A DNA stretch of 64,000 nucleotides from Pseudorasbora parva. Its lineage: Eukaryota; Chordata; Actinopteri; Cypriniformes; Gobionidae. Below are positions 32,035-43,630 of the stretch, one piece after another. Positions within the stretch are counted from its first letter, which is position 1. The number at the start of each line of letters is the position of its first letter. Made by a program: the position numbers and the translations under genes. The stretch lies in assembly GCF_024679245.1 (NCBI RefSeq), contig NC_090178.1, positions 2,946,853-3,010,852 on the forward strand. Direction: 5' to 3'. The notes under the pieces are model-generated. The model was not told the origin of the DNA. It searched no databases and was given only the letters and a program-made list of their open reading frames with translations.

Positions 32035-35000
32035 CAGAGGTGGAAAGAGTACACAGCTTCGTTACTTGAGTAAAAGTACAGATACCCCTACTGTATAAAA
32101 GTACTACAGTCAGATGTCTACTCTAGTAAAAGTACTACAGTCAGATGTCTACTAAAGTAAAAGTACTACAGTCAGATGTCTGCTTAAGTAAAAGTACTAC
32201 AGTCAGATGTCTACTAAAGTAAAAGTACTACAGTCAGATGTCTGCTTAAGTAAAAGTACTACAGTCAGATGTCTACTAAAGTAAAAGTACTACAGTCAGA
32301 TGTCTACTAAAGTAAAAGTACTACAGTCAGATGTCTACTCAAGTAAAAGTACTACAGTCAGATGTCTGCTTAAGTAAAAGTACTACAGTCAGATGTCTGC
32401 TTAAGTAAAAGTACTACAGTCAGATGTCTGCTTAAGTAAAAGTACTACAGTCAGATGTCTACTTAAGTAAAAGTACTACAGTCAGATGTCTACTAAAGTA
32501 AAAGTACTACAGTCAGATGTCTACTCTAGTAAAAGTACTACAGTCAGATGTCTACTAAAGTAAAAGTACTACAGTCAGATGTCTACTCAAGTAAAAGTAC
32601 TACAGTCAGATGTCTACTCAAGTAAAAGTACTACAGTCAGATGTCTACTTAAGTAAAAGTACTACAGTCAGATGTCTACTTAAGTAAAAGTACTACAGTC
32701 AGATGTCTACTCAAATAAAAGTACTACAGTCAGATGTCTACTTAAGTAAAAGTACTACAGTCAGATGTCTACTCAAGTAAAAGTACTACAGTCAGATGTC
32801 TACTCAAATAAAAGTACTACAGTCAGATGTCTACTTAAGTAAAAGTACTACAGTCAGATAGTAAAAGTAAAAGTACTACAGTCAGATGTCTACTAAAGTA
32901 AAAGTACTACAGTCAGATGTCTACTTAAGTAAAAGTACTACAGTCAGATGTCTACTCTAGTAAAAGTACTACAGTCAGATGTCTACTTAAGTAAAAGTAC
33001 TACAGTCAGATGTCTACTTAAGTAAAAGTACTACAGTCAGATGTCTACTCTAGTAAAAGTACTACAGTCAGATAGTAAAAGTAAAAGTACTACAGTCAGA
33101 TGTCTACTCAAGTAAAAGTACTACAGTCAGATAGTAAAAGTAAAAGTACTACAGTCAGATGTCTACTCAAGTAAAAGTACTACAGTCAGATGTCTACTTA
33201 AGTAAAAGTACTACAGTCAGATGTCTACTAAAGTAAAAGTACTACAGTCAGATGTCTACTTAAGTAAAAGTACTACAGTCAGATGTCTACTCTAGTAAAA
33301 GTACTACAGTCAGATGTCTACTTAAGTAAAAGTACTACAGTCAGATGTCTACTCAAGTAAAAGTACTACACTCAGATGTCTACTTAAGTAAAAGTACTAC
33401 AGTCAGATGTCTGCTTAAGTAAAAGTACTACAGTCAGATGTCTGCTTAAGTAAAAGTACTAAAGTCAGATGTCTGCTTAAGTAAAAGTACTACAGTCAGA
33501 TGTCTACTTAAGTAAAAGTACTACAGTCAGATGTCTACTCTAGTAAAAGTACTACAGTCAGATGTCTACTAAAGTAAAAGTACTACAGTCAGATGTCTAC
33601 TCAAGTAAAAGTACTACAGTCAGATGTCTGCTTAAGTAAAAGTACTACAGTCAGATGTCTACTCAAGTAAAAGTACTACAGTCAGATGTCTGCTTAAGTA
33701 AAAGTACTACAGTCAGATGTCTACTCAAGTAAAAGTACTACAGTCAGATGTCTGCTTAAGTAAAAGTACTACAGTCAGATGTCTGCTTAAGTAAAAGTAC
33801 TACAGTCAGATGTCTACTCTAGTAAAAGTACTACAGTCAGATGTCTACTTAAGTAAAAGTACTACAGTCAGATGTCTACTCTAGTAAAAGTACTACAGTC
33901 AGATGTCTACTTAAGTAAAAGTACTACAGCCAGATGTCTACTTAAGTAAAAGTACTACAGTCAGATGTCTACTCTAGTAAAAGTACTACAGTCAGATGTC
34001 TACTTAAGTAAAAGTACTACAGTCAGATGTCTACTTAAGTAAAAGTACTACAGTCAGATGTCTACTTAAGTAAAAGTACTACAGTCAGATGTCTACTTAA
34101 GTAAAAGTACTACAGTCAGATGTCTACTTAAGTAAAAGTACTACAGTCAGATGTCTGCTTAAGTAAAAGTACTACAGTCAGATGTCTATTAAAGTAAAAG
34201 TACTACAGTCAGATGTCTACTCAAGTAAAAGTACTACAGTCAGATGTCTACTCAAGTAAAAGTACTACAGTCAGATGTCTACTCTAGTAAAAGTACTACA
34301 GTCAGATGTCTACTCAAGTAAAAGTACTACAGTCAGATGTCTACTCAAGTAAAAGTACTACAGTCAGATGTCTACTCAAGTAAAAGTACTACAGTCAGAT
34401 GTCTACTCAAGTAAAAGTACTACAGTCAGATGTCTACTCAAGTAAAAGTACTACAGTCAGATGTCTACTCAAGTAAAAGTACTACAGTCAGATGTCTACT
34501 CTAGTTAAAGTACTACAGTCAGATGTCTACTTAAGTAAAAGTACTACAGTCAGATGTCTACTTAAGTAAAAGTACTACAGTCAGATGTCTACTCAAGTAA
34601 AAGTACTACAGTCAGATGTCTACTCAAGTAAAAGTACTACAGTCAGATGTCTACTCAAGTAAAAGTACTACAGTCAGATGTCTACTCAAGTAAAAGTACT
34701 ACAGTCAGATGTCTACTCTAGTTAAAGTACTACAGTCAGATGTCTACTTAAGTAAAAGTACTACAGTCAGATGTCTACTTAAGTAAAAGTACTACAGTCA
34801 GATGTCTACTCAAGTAAAAGTACTACAGTCAGATGTCTACTCAAGTAAAAGTACTACAGTCAGATGTCTACTCAAGTAAAAGTACTACAGTCAGATGTCT
34901 ACTCAAGTAAAAGTACTACAGTCAGATGTCTACTCTAGTAAAAGTACTACAGTCAGATGTCTATTAAAGTAAAAGTACTACAGTCAGATGTCTATTAAAG

Positions 35001-35447
35001 TAAAAGTACTACAGTCAGATGTCTACTCTAGTAAAAGTACTACAGTCAGATGTCTACTCAAGTAAAAGTACTACAGTCAGATGTCTACTCAAGTAAAAGT
35101 ACTACAGTCAGATGTCTATTAAAGTAAAAGTACTACAGTCAGATGTCTACTCAAGTAAAAGTACTACAGTCAGATGTCTACTCAAGTAAAAGTACTACAG
35201 TCAGATGTCTACTCAAGTAAAAGTACTACAGTCAGATGTCTACTCTAGTAAAAGTACTACAGTCAGATGTCTATTAAAGTAAAAGTACTACAGTCAGATG
35301 TCTACTCAAGTAAAAGTACTACAGTCAGATGTCTATTAAAGTAAAAGTACTACAGTCAGATGTCTACTAAAGTAAAAGTACTACAGTCAGATGTCTACTT
35401 AAGTAAAAGTACTACAGTCAGATGTCTACTCAAGTAAAAGTAAAAGT
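32035..35447. mobile_element. hAT-like left terminus expanded into a minisatellite
   Basis: Begins CAGAGGTGGAAAGAGTAC and continues TTACTTGAGTAAAAGTACAG, like the end of the hAT element at 52691, which starts CAGAGGTGGGTAGAGTA and holds CTCAAGTAAAAGTA. The array grows out of this AGTAAAAGTACT motif. No right terminus or target duplication was found, so the element is one-ended. Confidence 0.65.
32095..35440. repeat. 31-bp minisatellite A (about 108 copies)
   Basis: The unit is AGTAAAAGTACTACAGTCAG followed by ATGTCTACTTA. The last bases vary between CTTA, CTCA, CTCT and CTAA, and TCTGC alternates with TCTAC. Three irregular units (AGATAGTAAAAGTAAAAGTA) occur near 32857, 33071 and 33131. A private AGTTAAAG variant recurs exactly 217 bp (seven units) apart. 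Not coding. Confidence 0.97.
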
Positions 35448-35625
35448 CACTGAGTCGATTAATTCAAACCCTGACCGTTTTAATGAGTGAGTCATTTATT
35501 TGATTTGATTCGATGCTGACCGTCTAAATGAGTGAGTCATTTATTTGATTCGTTTAAATGCTGACCATCTTAATGAGTGAGTCATTGACTCGATTCATTC
35601 AAATGCTGACCGTCTTAGACGCGTT
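35448..35625. repeat. About 45-bp tandem repeat (3-4 copies)
   Basis: Units share GCTGACCGTCTAAATGAGTG, AGTCATTTATTTGATTCG and a variable AAA end. Directly follows minisatellite A. Confidence 0.85.
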
Positions 35626-36593
35626 ATGGTTCTGCTTTGATCTTTGTTTGAAAATATTTTTGCTGCTGAAATAGAAGAAAAACAGTCAATATTGCATCTA
35701 AAATGTAAGTGACTTAATGTTAATTAATTTATTATGGAGCTGTCATATGAAGTCCGTGTCATTTTCAAATCGTGATGGTATTCAGGAAAACACACTCATG
35801 CTCAATGTCATCTAACTCATGCTGGGGGATACATTTTGTTTTGTTTTATAAAGCATAAAGAAACAGAACGGTGAATTCTGAAATTCTAGGTTTAATTCTA
35901 GTTGGGAAATAATAATTTTGGGACTATTTAATTTATGTAAACAGTGTCTAAGGTTCTGGGTTCGTCAATGTCTATAGTGGTTACCGTCCTAATATATACA
36001 TACTGTACATGCACACACATTAAAAAATATGACTTTATATGTGTGAACATGAATGTTTAATATAACCCCTAGTTTGTTTTTTTGCCGTGCAAACAGTGGA
36101 CAGTCAAACACAGTTTTGTTTTCTCGAGCACTGTTCTCCGTGAGGATTTGCTAGTTTGTTTGCGATGTTAAAGGGAATGAAGCAGGGGTTGCGTTAGCAA
36201 CTGGTGCCTGACTAACCTTGTCTATGATTTAATGGGCCTGGTGAAAAATCCAATTAAATGTGATTGTTTAGCTGGACGTGAGATGAGAGTCTTTTACACA
36301 AGAGCTTTGATAGCTTTCTGACAGCCCAGTCACGCCTCGCTCTGGCTATAAGGACTTCCACTTGGTGGAGTGACCAGACGTTTAGAAGTGGGAGGAACAT
36401 TTTTCTCATTTTAATCTAAAGTCTTGTCTGGGCATAATGGGAAAAGAAAGAGGGAGAGGCGGCATGCCACATAACAGACAGAAAGTGTCAGAATCGGCCA
36501 GCTGTGCAACAACACAACAGATCAGTCTCACAACGCAATCAAGACGGCCATATGCTAATGAGAGAGCATCAAGAGCAAGACTGAGGGGAAATC
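35626..36593. other. Unique DNA, candidate regulatory block at 36100-36400
   Basis: 36100-36400 is unique and balanced, with AAATCCAATTAAATGTGATT and TGATTTAATGGGCCTGG. 35868-35942 has a short phrase (AATTCTAGTTGGGAAAT) repeated at about 62238. No exon was seen. Confidence 0.35.
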
Positions 36594-36594
36594 A

Positions 36595-36667
<73 letters not shown>
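36594..36667. repeat. (CA)n microsatellite
   Basis: About 36 uninterrupted CA units. Confidence 0.97.
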
Positions 36668-36669
<2 letters not shown>

Positions 36670-36719
36670 TGTGAGTGATTGTAAGTGTGCAGTTGAGACA
36701 AACTAAAAAGCCATTATAA

Positions 36720-37745
36720 CCATAATATAATAACATTATAGCATCTTTATTTATACCTGAATATGACTTAATACTTCAGGTTATAATGGATTATGAGCAT
36801 GCACTTAAAAAAAAGCAAATGCATGATATAAATGTAACTATAACTGTTCTTATAATGCAGTATAGTCTATTAATGAGTCTCTTATAAATATATTTATAGA
36901 ATAGTAATGCATACTTATAAATAAGTATATGTAGCGCTTGCAAAAATAGACATACGGCTGTATCTCCGCAACGCTTTATCATATTCTGACCAAATTTGGT
37001 ACAGATCATCACAAGCGTTACCTGAGATGGCATGCCGCGTTTCAGCACAGCGCTCCGGAGATACTGAGATTTTTTTTTTGCATATAACTTCGGGACGATT
37101 TGCCCAAAAATCATAAAAATGGCCTCGTTAGATTTGGGGCAACATGCTGAGTTGAATGAACACTATTTTTCCATATCGAACATTTTGAAATTTGTATTAA
37201 AAGGCTGTTTTTATGAACACATTAGCATATCGTTACGAAACTCTGTATGGGTCATTGGCATGACCACCGTAGGAAAATCGAAATCATAGCAGGATGACTT
37301 ATTTTAAGGCCAAATGTCAAAACTGTGGTAGTAAGTGGCAATAAATGCAATTAAAGTCAGGTATGGGTTATTTTTGATATGTTCATACACACAAATGTCT
37401 GTAACTCTTAAACAAAATTAGATATTGTCACCAAATATGGTACGCTTATGTATGGGGACATGCTGAGGACAAAAAGTGGTGAGACTTACCGGTAGTCCAT
37501 ACGACTGACTAATTAATTCTCATAAATCAGTGTATGATGGATTGTAAGAACGCACATTGAAAACGCAAAAGCATGCCTTATAAGTATTTATAAAAATGAT
37601 ATAAATGTAGCGTTAACTGTTCTTATAATGCAGTATAATCTATCTATGAGTTTTTATAAATATATTTATAGAATAGTGATGCATACTTTTAAGTAAGTAT
37701 AAATTAAGCTTATTCATTATAAGCATGGGCTTAATAGAAAGTGTT
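36720..37745. repeat. Direct repeats flanking a dispersed-repeat core
   Basis: A segment at about 36815-36940 (AACTGTTCTTATAATGCAGT, ATATATTTATAGAATAGT, ATGCATACTT) recurs at about 37590-37715 in the same direction. Between them, 36941-37500 is a fragment of the dispersed repeat with AAATTTGGTACAGATCATCA. The far right ends AGAAAGTGTTACC, like a GGTAACA-type MITE end. Confidence 0.65.
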
Positions 37746-39871
37746 ACCTAATGTTGTTTCTAGTTTTGTTGCTCCCAGAGCGGAAGAAGAAAAAGAAGAA
37801 CGCCAACGATTACAATAAGGGCCTACGTCACTAATTAATGAGTAAGGAAATATTTGATCAGACCATTTTAACTAACCAGATGTCACATGTACAGTATGCA
37901 TTGTGATGAGTTGGTGCTATCCAAACATAGCCAGTGACTCTGGGCTGGGTTAACTGGTTTGTAAGTGCAATGTGAATTAGACACAGGGCTTTGCACAAGT
38001 GTCCCAGAGAGACAGACAGTCAGAGTTTCTGCTCACACTGTCATATAAACTAACCCAAAGGGTGTTTATTCCAAAATAAACCCAGTCGAGCGGTCAGCGG
38101 TGTTTCCCATATACTGTATGTCACAATGCACAGTATGCTGGAAGAAGTAATGAATACTGAACTCAGCCTAAAGATGAGCAGGAAGTCATGCTGTCAACAC
38201 TCCTCTTCTGCTTTTTAAACGTCTAAATCTATATTTATACAGAAGCAGAGACAGATATGTGTGACTCGACAGCAGTTTTGTGGTGTTGCACAGCTAAAAA
38301 TGCCTCCCAACCAAACAAACAATACCTCATATTTCCAGAGAACAATTTTAGATCCAGTCATGCTTGCAGATTTATCATGGTCTGTTGCAAATTGTGCAAT
38401 ATTTATCTGTGCTTTTTGCTGTAGATACAGAGCAAAAGTAGGGTTTTGCACCATCTGCTAATGCCAGGAGAATTGGGGAAATAAATCAGCCATGGGAATG
38501 TATTTAGCCATTTTTAGTATTTTAATAACTTTTCTGTATTTTAGTATTGGTGGCTTGATGGAAGGACTATATACCAAGTCACTACCAAACAGGTCAAGCC
38601 AGTTTTGTTGTATTAGCGTCGTACTAAAAACTTATTTCACTCTCGTTTGGCACTTGGCGAGTTAATTTTGGGTAGGGTAAATGTGCAAAGAAGAGACAAA
38701 AAAAGTGAATGTGGCCACATGATGTTCTTCTTTTCTCCGGCGTAATTCCAAACTTCCATTGTAAACCAACACACGCACACACACACACACACACACAAAG
38801 CAAAGCAAAGGCCGCTTCAGGCAAATCATTGGCCGGCTAAAAATAACCCTGCATTGCTCAATCATATTCTCCACAAGCCGTGAGATAAAACGAATGATGA
38901 GAAAATAGTCCACAGATACAAAAGCATGCACTGTTGGATCTGTTTAAGTATAATTAATCCTGGTCTGTTTGATTAGATTTTTTGCTTTGTGTGTGTAAAC
39001 AGTGACTCTCCGCGGAGGCAGATGCATGCTGGGTTTGCCCTCTCACAGCCAATGCCATTCGCTCTCTCCTCCGGTATGTGCACTTTCTGTGTCTTGTTGA
39101 CAAAAATAAGCACATTTTATCACAGGCCACTGGGAAAACACATATTGGGATGTTGCTTAAGTTGGCCTTAATCACTCCCTAAACGCCAACGTCTGTGGCA
39201 GCCGATAGAGAGAGTCTTTTTCAGCTCGTGAACCGGAGCAGATCAGCTTTTGATAACATATGAGATACTGTAGCTCTCACAGGAAAGACAAATCACAAAG
39301 GAGCGCTCTTTAACACCGCAACTGTTTCTCCTCGACACTAATGAGAAGAAATGGAGAGCAAGCCTCTCATAACCTCACAAATGCAGTCAAACCAAAGATT
39401 ATTCACACACCAGATGTACTTTTTGACTAGTATATGTGTGTGCGAGTAAACTGTGACATTATCCCCAAAAATGCTTCGTACAGTGACTACCAGTAAAATT
39501 AGGAGCAAAATGATTGGCACACTTTGACCTGAGCATGTTTTGCTGAAGTGTTCATGGCTAATGTGACCTTTGACACCACAGACTGAACAAAATGAAGCAT
39601 TTATCTCATTGGTTGAGCTAAATTGGTATGATCTAACTGTGTAGTTAAATTTAACAGCTGATTGGCTGAATGAGATCCATTACATCCCTTTCTATCAAAA
39701 TTATCTGACATTATCAAGATGATTTTGTTCTGCCAGTTTAACTCTGAGTTCTTGTCATATTTTAGTACTATTTTTTATTCTATAGTGAATAAAATGTGAT
39801 AATGAGAGAAATGTTGAAGGTGTTTGAATACATTTAGCTTTGACTGTGTGTGTAGTCTGTGTACTGCCGTT
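37746..39871. other. Unassigned DNA
   Basis: About 2.1 kb without a supported gene. It includes a (CA)n run at 38771-38798. Frames of 60-90 codons have no domain or splice context. No raftlin first exon (MGCGL-like start) was found here. Confidence 0.4.
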
Positions 39872-40445
39872 CAAACGTTTGGGATTGATACGATATTTAA
39901 TGTTTTTAAAATAAGTCTCCTCGGCTCATCAAGGCTGATTGTATGGAAGTAAAACTGTGCCACTGGATTTTGAATTCTAATTTTTAGCACTGAATTTTGT
40001 TACATCGAATTTTTAACACTGAATTTTATTTTGCATCTAAATCAGACTTTGAATTTTAAAAGCCATCGAATTTCTAGCTCTGTTTTTTTTTGACTATGAC
40101 ATTTTTTCAATGTTTTAAAAAAATTCAGTGTAAAAAGAAATTCAACGTCTCAAAAAATTCAGTGTAAAAAAATTCAACGTCTCAAAAGATTCAGTGTAAA
40201 AAAATTCAACGTCTCAAAAGATTCAGTGTAAAATAATTCAACGTCTCAAAAAATTCAGTGTAAAAATATTCAGAGTCAACATCCGGGTAACCAAGGAGAA
40301 GCAATCGATCCCTGTATCAAATCATCCAACATCCAGCCAATCATTTACGCTCCATTGGTCATGAGTAAACTCACTGAAGCGCCATCGTGTGTGTTCTGAG
40401 CCATGCTGCTGAGCTCTGGAGCTCACCTGAAGTGAACTTCCCCGC

Positions 40446-41769
40446 CAGTGCCGTTTCTAGTCATAGGCAAACTAGGCGGTCGCCTAGGGCGCCAACAGCT
40501 GGGGGGCGTCAATGAGCCCCCGCCCCAACAAGATTTTTTAGTTATTTCATATATATTTTATTATTAATATTTCGTACTTTTTCTATTTCAAGGCATTATG
40601 ATTAGTTGCGATTATTGGAGTGAAGTCGCCATGGTGATAGTGGAGCTGCTGTAATGAAATGAGATCATGTAGAGGGCGGCAGGGAACGTCGTCATCCGTG
40701 GCATTGTAACGCTTGTGTCCGAGTGAAAAATGCGGATAGCTCACTTAACTGTAGTGGATGCAAACACGGAGGCGATTAACATCAAACAGATCGCACTTTA
40801 TTCCCCGCTGAACTCTCATCACAAACTCCCTTTCCATCCACAGCATTACTTAATAAAACAAAATAACTGTTAGCAACAGAAAACAGAAAATAATCCCCAC
40901 ACATGGGAGCTCAAGACTCAGTGCGCACATTCACAAAATGCAGACTTCGTTTGCAGGGAGCGCTCGCAACTCTTAAAGGGGCCACACTATATTTCTACTC
41001 GTTACAGCGTGCTTTAGTTTCATCATCATGAAAAGGTCAAAGCCATCAGGGGCTCAGTATCGTAAAAAGAAAGCGAAATATACAGGTATAGCCTACTTAT
41101 TGGTTACTTGTTCTCTACTAAGCTGGTCCCTCTATCATAATGTTGAGCAAAACATTACACTGAATATTAGTACTGGACGGACCACACGCCATGCTCATTT
41201 CAGGTGCAGAACATTAGCAGTTAATTTGAATAATTTTTTTTTTACATCAGAGATAGCTGTTTAGTGTAAATTGATCAAGTAGGCTAATACTGTCATAACC
41301 ATGGGCATCACTAGGCCCTTTTTTATGAACTTATGCATCAGCCCCCCCAAAAAAAATATGTGATTAACCTTTAAAACATGAAACTGGCGCAAGGCTTCGG
41401 CTACTGCTTCGTCCCGTCTTTTAGTCTTTGTGTCACTGTGTTCTTCAATCCGCAGCGGCGCCGAGTGACATGGTTTTCAAGCTATTGTTATCTAATTTTT
41501 TGGCCTTCAGAACATCTTAAAATACACATATGTAGATCATAGAAATCAAATTTTTCTCGGGGGAGCATGCCCCCGAACCCCCCAACATCTGTGATCTCAG
41601 AGATAATAAACCTAGCTACATTATTCGATTAATGCATGTACAATATGCCCATGAAATAAGGAAGTCATATTTACTTAATAAGTTGAAGTTATAAAAAAAA
41701 AAAAAGGGGGGGGGGGGGTGCAACATATGAATCTCGCCTAGGGTGCCAGAAAGGCTAGAAACGGCCCTG
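40446..41769 (+). mobile_element. hAT element in the foldback loop
   Basis: Ends are CAGTGCCGTTTCTAG and CTAGAAACGGCCCTG, with subterminal GCCTAGGGCGCC and GCCTAGGGTGCC. The exact octamer TTCCCCGC flanks it at 40438-40445 and 41770-41777. At 41028 a frame begins MKRSKPSGAQYRKKKAK and is followed by a CAG/GTATAG donor (41085/41086). This looks like the first coding exon of a ZMYM/hAT-type transposase as I recall it; the rest is deleted. A run of A then G lies at about 41693-41719. Confidence 0.88.
40705..41006. mobile_element. Possible solo LTR inside the hAT
   Basis: A 302-bp block starts TGTAACG and ends CGTTACA, the TG...CA inverted ends expected of an LTR, and contains CTTAATAAAACAAAAT, a possible polyadenylation signal. 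The putative duplications (GCAT, GCGT) match at three of four bases only. Confidence 0.3.
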
Positions 41770-42410
41770 TTCCCCGCCTTCCTGTTTCAGCATCACATGA
41801 CCAATGGAGCGTAAATGATTGGCTGGATGTTGGATGATTTGATACAGGGATCGATTGCTTCTCCTTGGTTACCCGGATGTTGACTCTGAATATTTTTACA
41901 CTGAATTTTTTGAGACGTTGAATTATTTTACACTGAATCTTTTGAGACATTAATTTTTTTTTACACTGAATATTTTGAGACGTTGAATTTTTTGACACTG
42001 AATCTTTTGAGACTTTGAATTTCTTTTTACACTGAATTTTTTTAAAACATTGAAAAAATGTCATAGGCAAAAAAAAACAGTGCTAGAAATTCGATGGCTT
42101 TTAAAATTCAAAGTCTGATTTAGATGCAAAATAAAATTCAGTGTTAAAAATTCGATGTAAAAAAATTCAGTGCTAAAAATTAGAATTCAAAATCCAGTGG
42201 CACAGTTTTACTTCCATATGATTGTAATTAAAAATACAGCAAAAACTGTAATATTGTGAAATATTCCTCCAGTGTAGATCATCTGTTCTCTATGTGAATA
42301 TATAGTAAAGTGTGATTTATTCCTGTGATCAAAGCTGAATTTATCATCATTACTCCAGTCTTCAGCGTCACATGATCCTTCACTAATCACTCTCAGATGA
42401 GGATCTGATG

Positions 42411-42521
42411 TACAATTATGTTGTTGTTTTCTGTTGTCCGTTGCTGTTTTTACTGGAAAGCGCCTTGTGCTCCTTTTGGTTGTTGTAAGGCGCTATATAA
42501 ATAAAATTTGATTGACTGATT
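42411..42521 (+). mobile_element. 5'-truncated retroelement tail
   Basis: About 111 bp ending GGCGCTATATAAATAAAATT and TGATTGACTGATT, a LINE/SINE-type 3' end. It is flanked by the exact 9-mer GATCTGATG at 42402-42410 and 42522-42530. Confidence 0.8.
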
Positions 42522-42672
42522 GATCTGATGATCAACACACATTTATGATTATTATTAGTGTTGAAAACAGTTGTGTATAATTTTTTCATGACTCTTTGAT
42601 GAATAGACAAGTTAAAAGAACAGCATTTATCTTAAATGTCAACTTTTGTAACATATTACACTACCGAGTCAA

Positions 42673-43448
42673 TACACTCTAAAAAATGCTGGGTTAAAAA
42701 CAACCCAAGTTGGGTTGAAAATGCACCAACCCAACAATTGAGTTGTTTTAACCCAATGGTTGAGTTGTTTTAACCCAGTGGTTGAGTTGTTTTAACCCAG
42801 TGGTTGAGTTGTTTTAAACCAATGGTTGAGTTGTTTTAACCCAGTGGTTGAGTTGTTTTAACCCAGTGGTTGAGTTGTTTTACCCCAATGGTTGAGTTGT
42901 TTTAACCCAGTGGTTGAGTTGTTTTAACCCAGTGGTTGAGTTGTTTTAACCCAATGGTTGAGTTGTTTTAACCCAATGGTTTAGTTGTTTTAACCCAATG
43001 GTTGAGTTGTTTTAACCCAGTGGTTGAGTTGTTTTAACCCAGTGGTTGAGTTGTTTTAACCCAGTGGTTGAGTTGTTTTAACCCAATGGTTGAGTTGTTT
43101 TAACCCAATGGTTGAGTTGTTTTAACCCAATGGTTGAGTTGTTTTAACCCAATGGTTGAGTTGTTTTAACCCAGTGGTTGAGTTGTTTTAACCCAGTGGT
43201 TGAGTTGTTTTAACCCAATGGTTGAGTTGTTTTAACCCAATGGTTGAGTTGTTTTAACCCAATGGTTGAGTTGTTTTAACCCAGTGGTTGAGTTGTTTTA
43301 ACCCAGTGGTTGGGTTAAATGTTGCTTAAGACAACCCAATTGCTGGGTAAGAACAACTCAACCATTGGGTAAAAACAACCCAATTGTTGGGTTGGTGCAT
43401 TTTCAACCCAACTTGGGTTGTTTTTAACCCAGCATTTTTTAGAGTGTA
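42673..43448. mobile_element. Non-autonomous transposon with perfect 68-bp inverted repeats
   Basis: 42673-42740 and 43381-43448 are exact inverted copies over 68 bp, starting TACACTCTAAAAAATGCTGG. The outermost TA can be read as the duplicated target, suggesting Tc1/mariner mobilisation. The interior is almost entirely a 22-bp minisatellite plus a short inverted portion (43317-43380). This end sequence is common in cyprinid genomes. Confidence 0.92.
42741..43316. repeat. 22-bp minisatellite (about 26 copies)
   Basis: The unit is GGTTGAGTTGTTTTAACCCA plus GT or AT. It is built from the GGGTT/AACCC words of the element's own inverted repeats. Confidence 0.95.
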
Positions 43449-43630
43449 AGAATTTATGTTTTTGAAAGAAATTCATACTTTTATTCATCAAGGATGCTTT
43501 AAATTGATCAAGACTGACAGTAAATACATTAATAATGTAACAAAAGATTATATTTCAAATAGGGATGCACGATATGAACATTTTTAACCGATAATTAAGT
43601 CCTTCTCATTACCGATAACCGATAAATTCA

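Larger units (their letters stand above)
39944..42218. mobile_element. Foldback transposon with ~420-bp inverted arms
   Basis: Arms at 39944-40363 and 41796-42218 are inverted copies that agree at nearly every position compared by eye, from TGGAAGTAAAACTGTGCCAC to CGCTCCATTGGTCATG. The octamer TGATTGTA flanks it exactly at 39936-39943 and 42219-42226, an hAT-like duplication. Each arm holds four to five copies of a ~32-bp motif (ATTCAGTGTAAAAAAATTC, AACGTCTCAAAAG). Without the inner hAT the element would be about 950 bp, nearly all palindrome. It encodes no protein. Confidence 0.9.
39872..42660 (+). mobile_element. Family R copy K, split by a foldback element and a retro-fragment
   Basis: Left part 39872-39943 (GTTCAAACGTTTGGGATTGA, CTCATCAAGGCTGATTGTA). 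It resumes at 42219 with AAAAATACAGCAAAAACTGT, is interrupted again at 42411-42521, and ends near TTTTGTAACATATTA. Confidence 0.8.

Noticed and set aside
32095..35440. CRISPR-like array
   Set aside because: Units are contiguous with no unique spacers, in a vertebrate genome; it is a minisatellite. The same holds for 56555-59717.
36815..37715. LTR retrotransposon
   Set aside because: Direct repeats lack TG...CA ends, primer site and any gag/pol frame.
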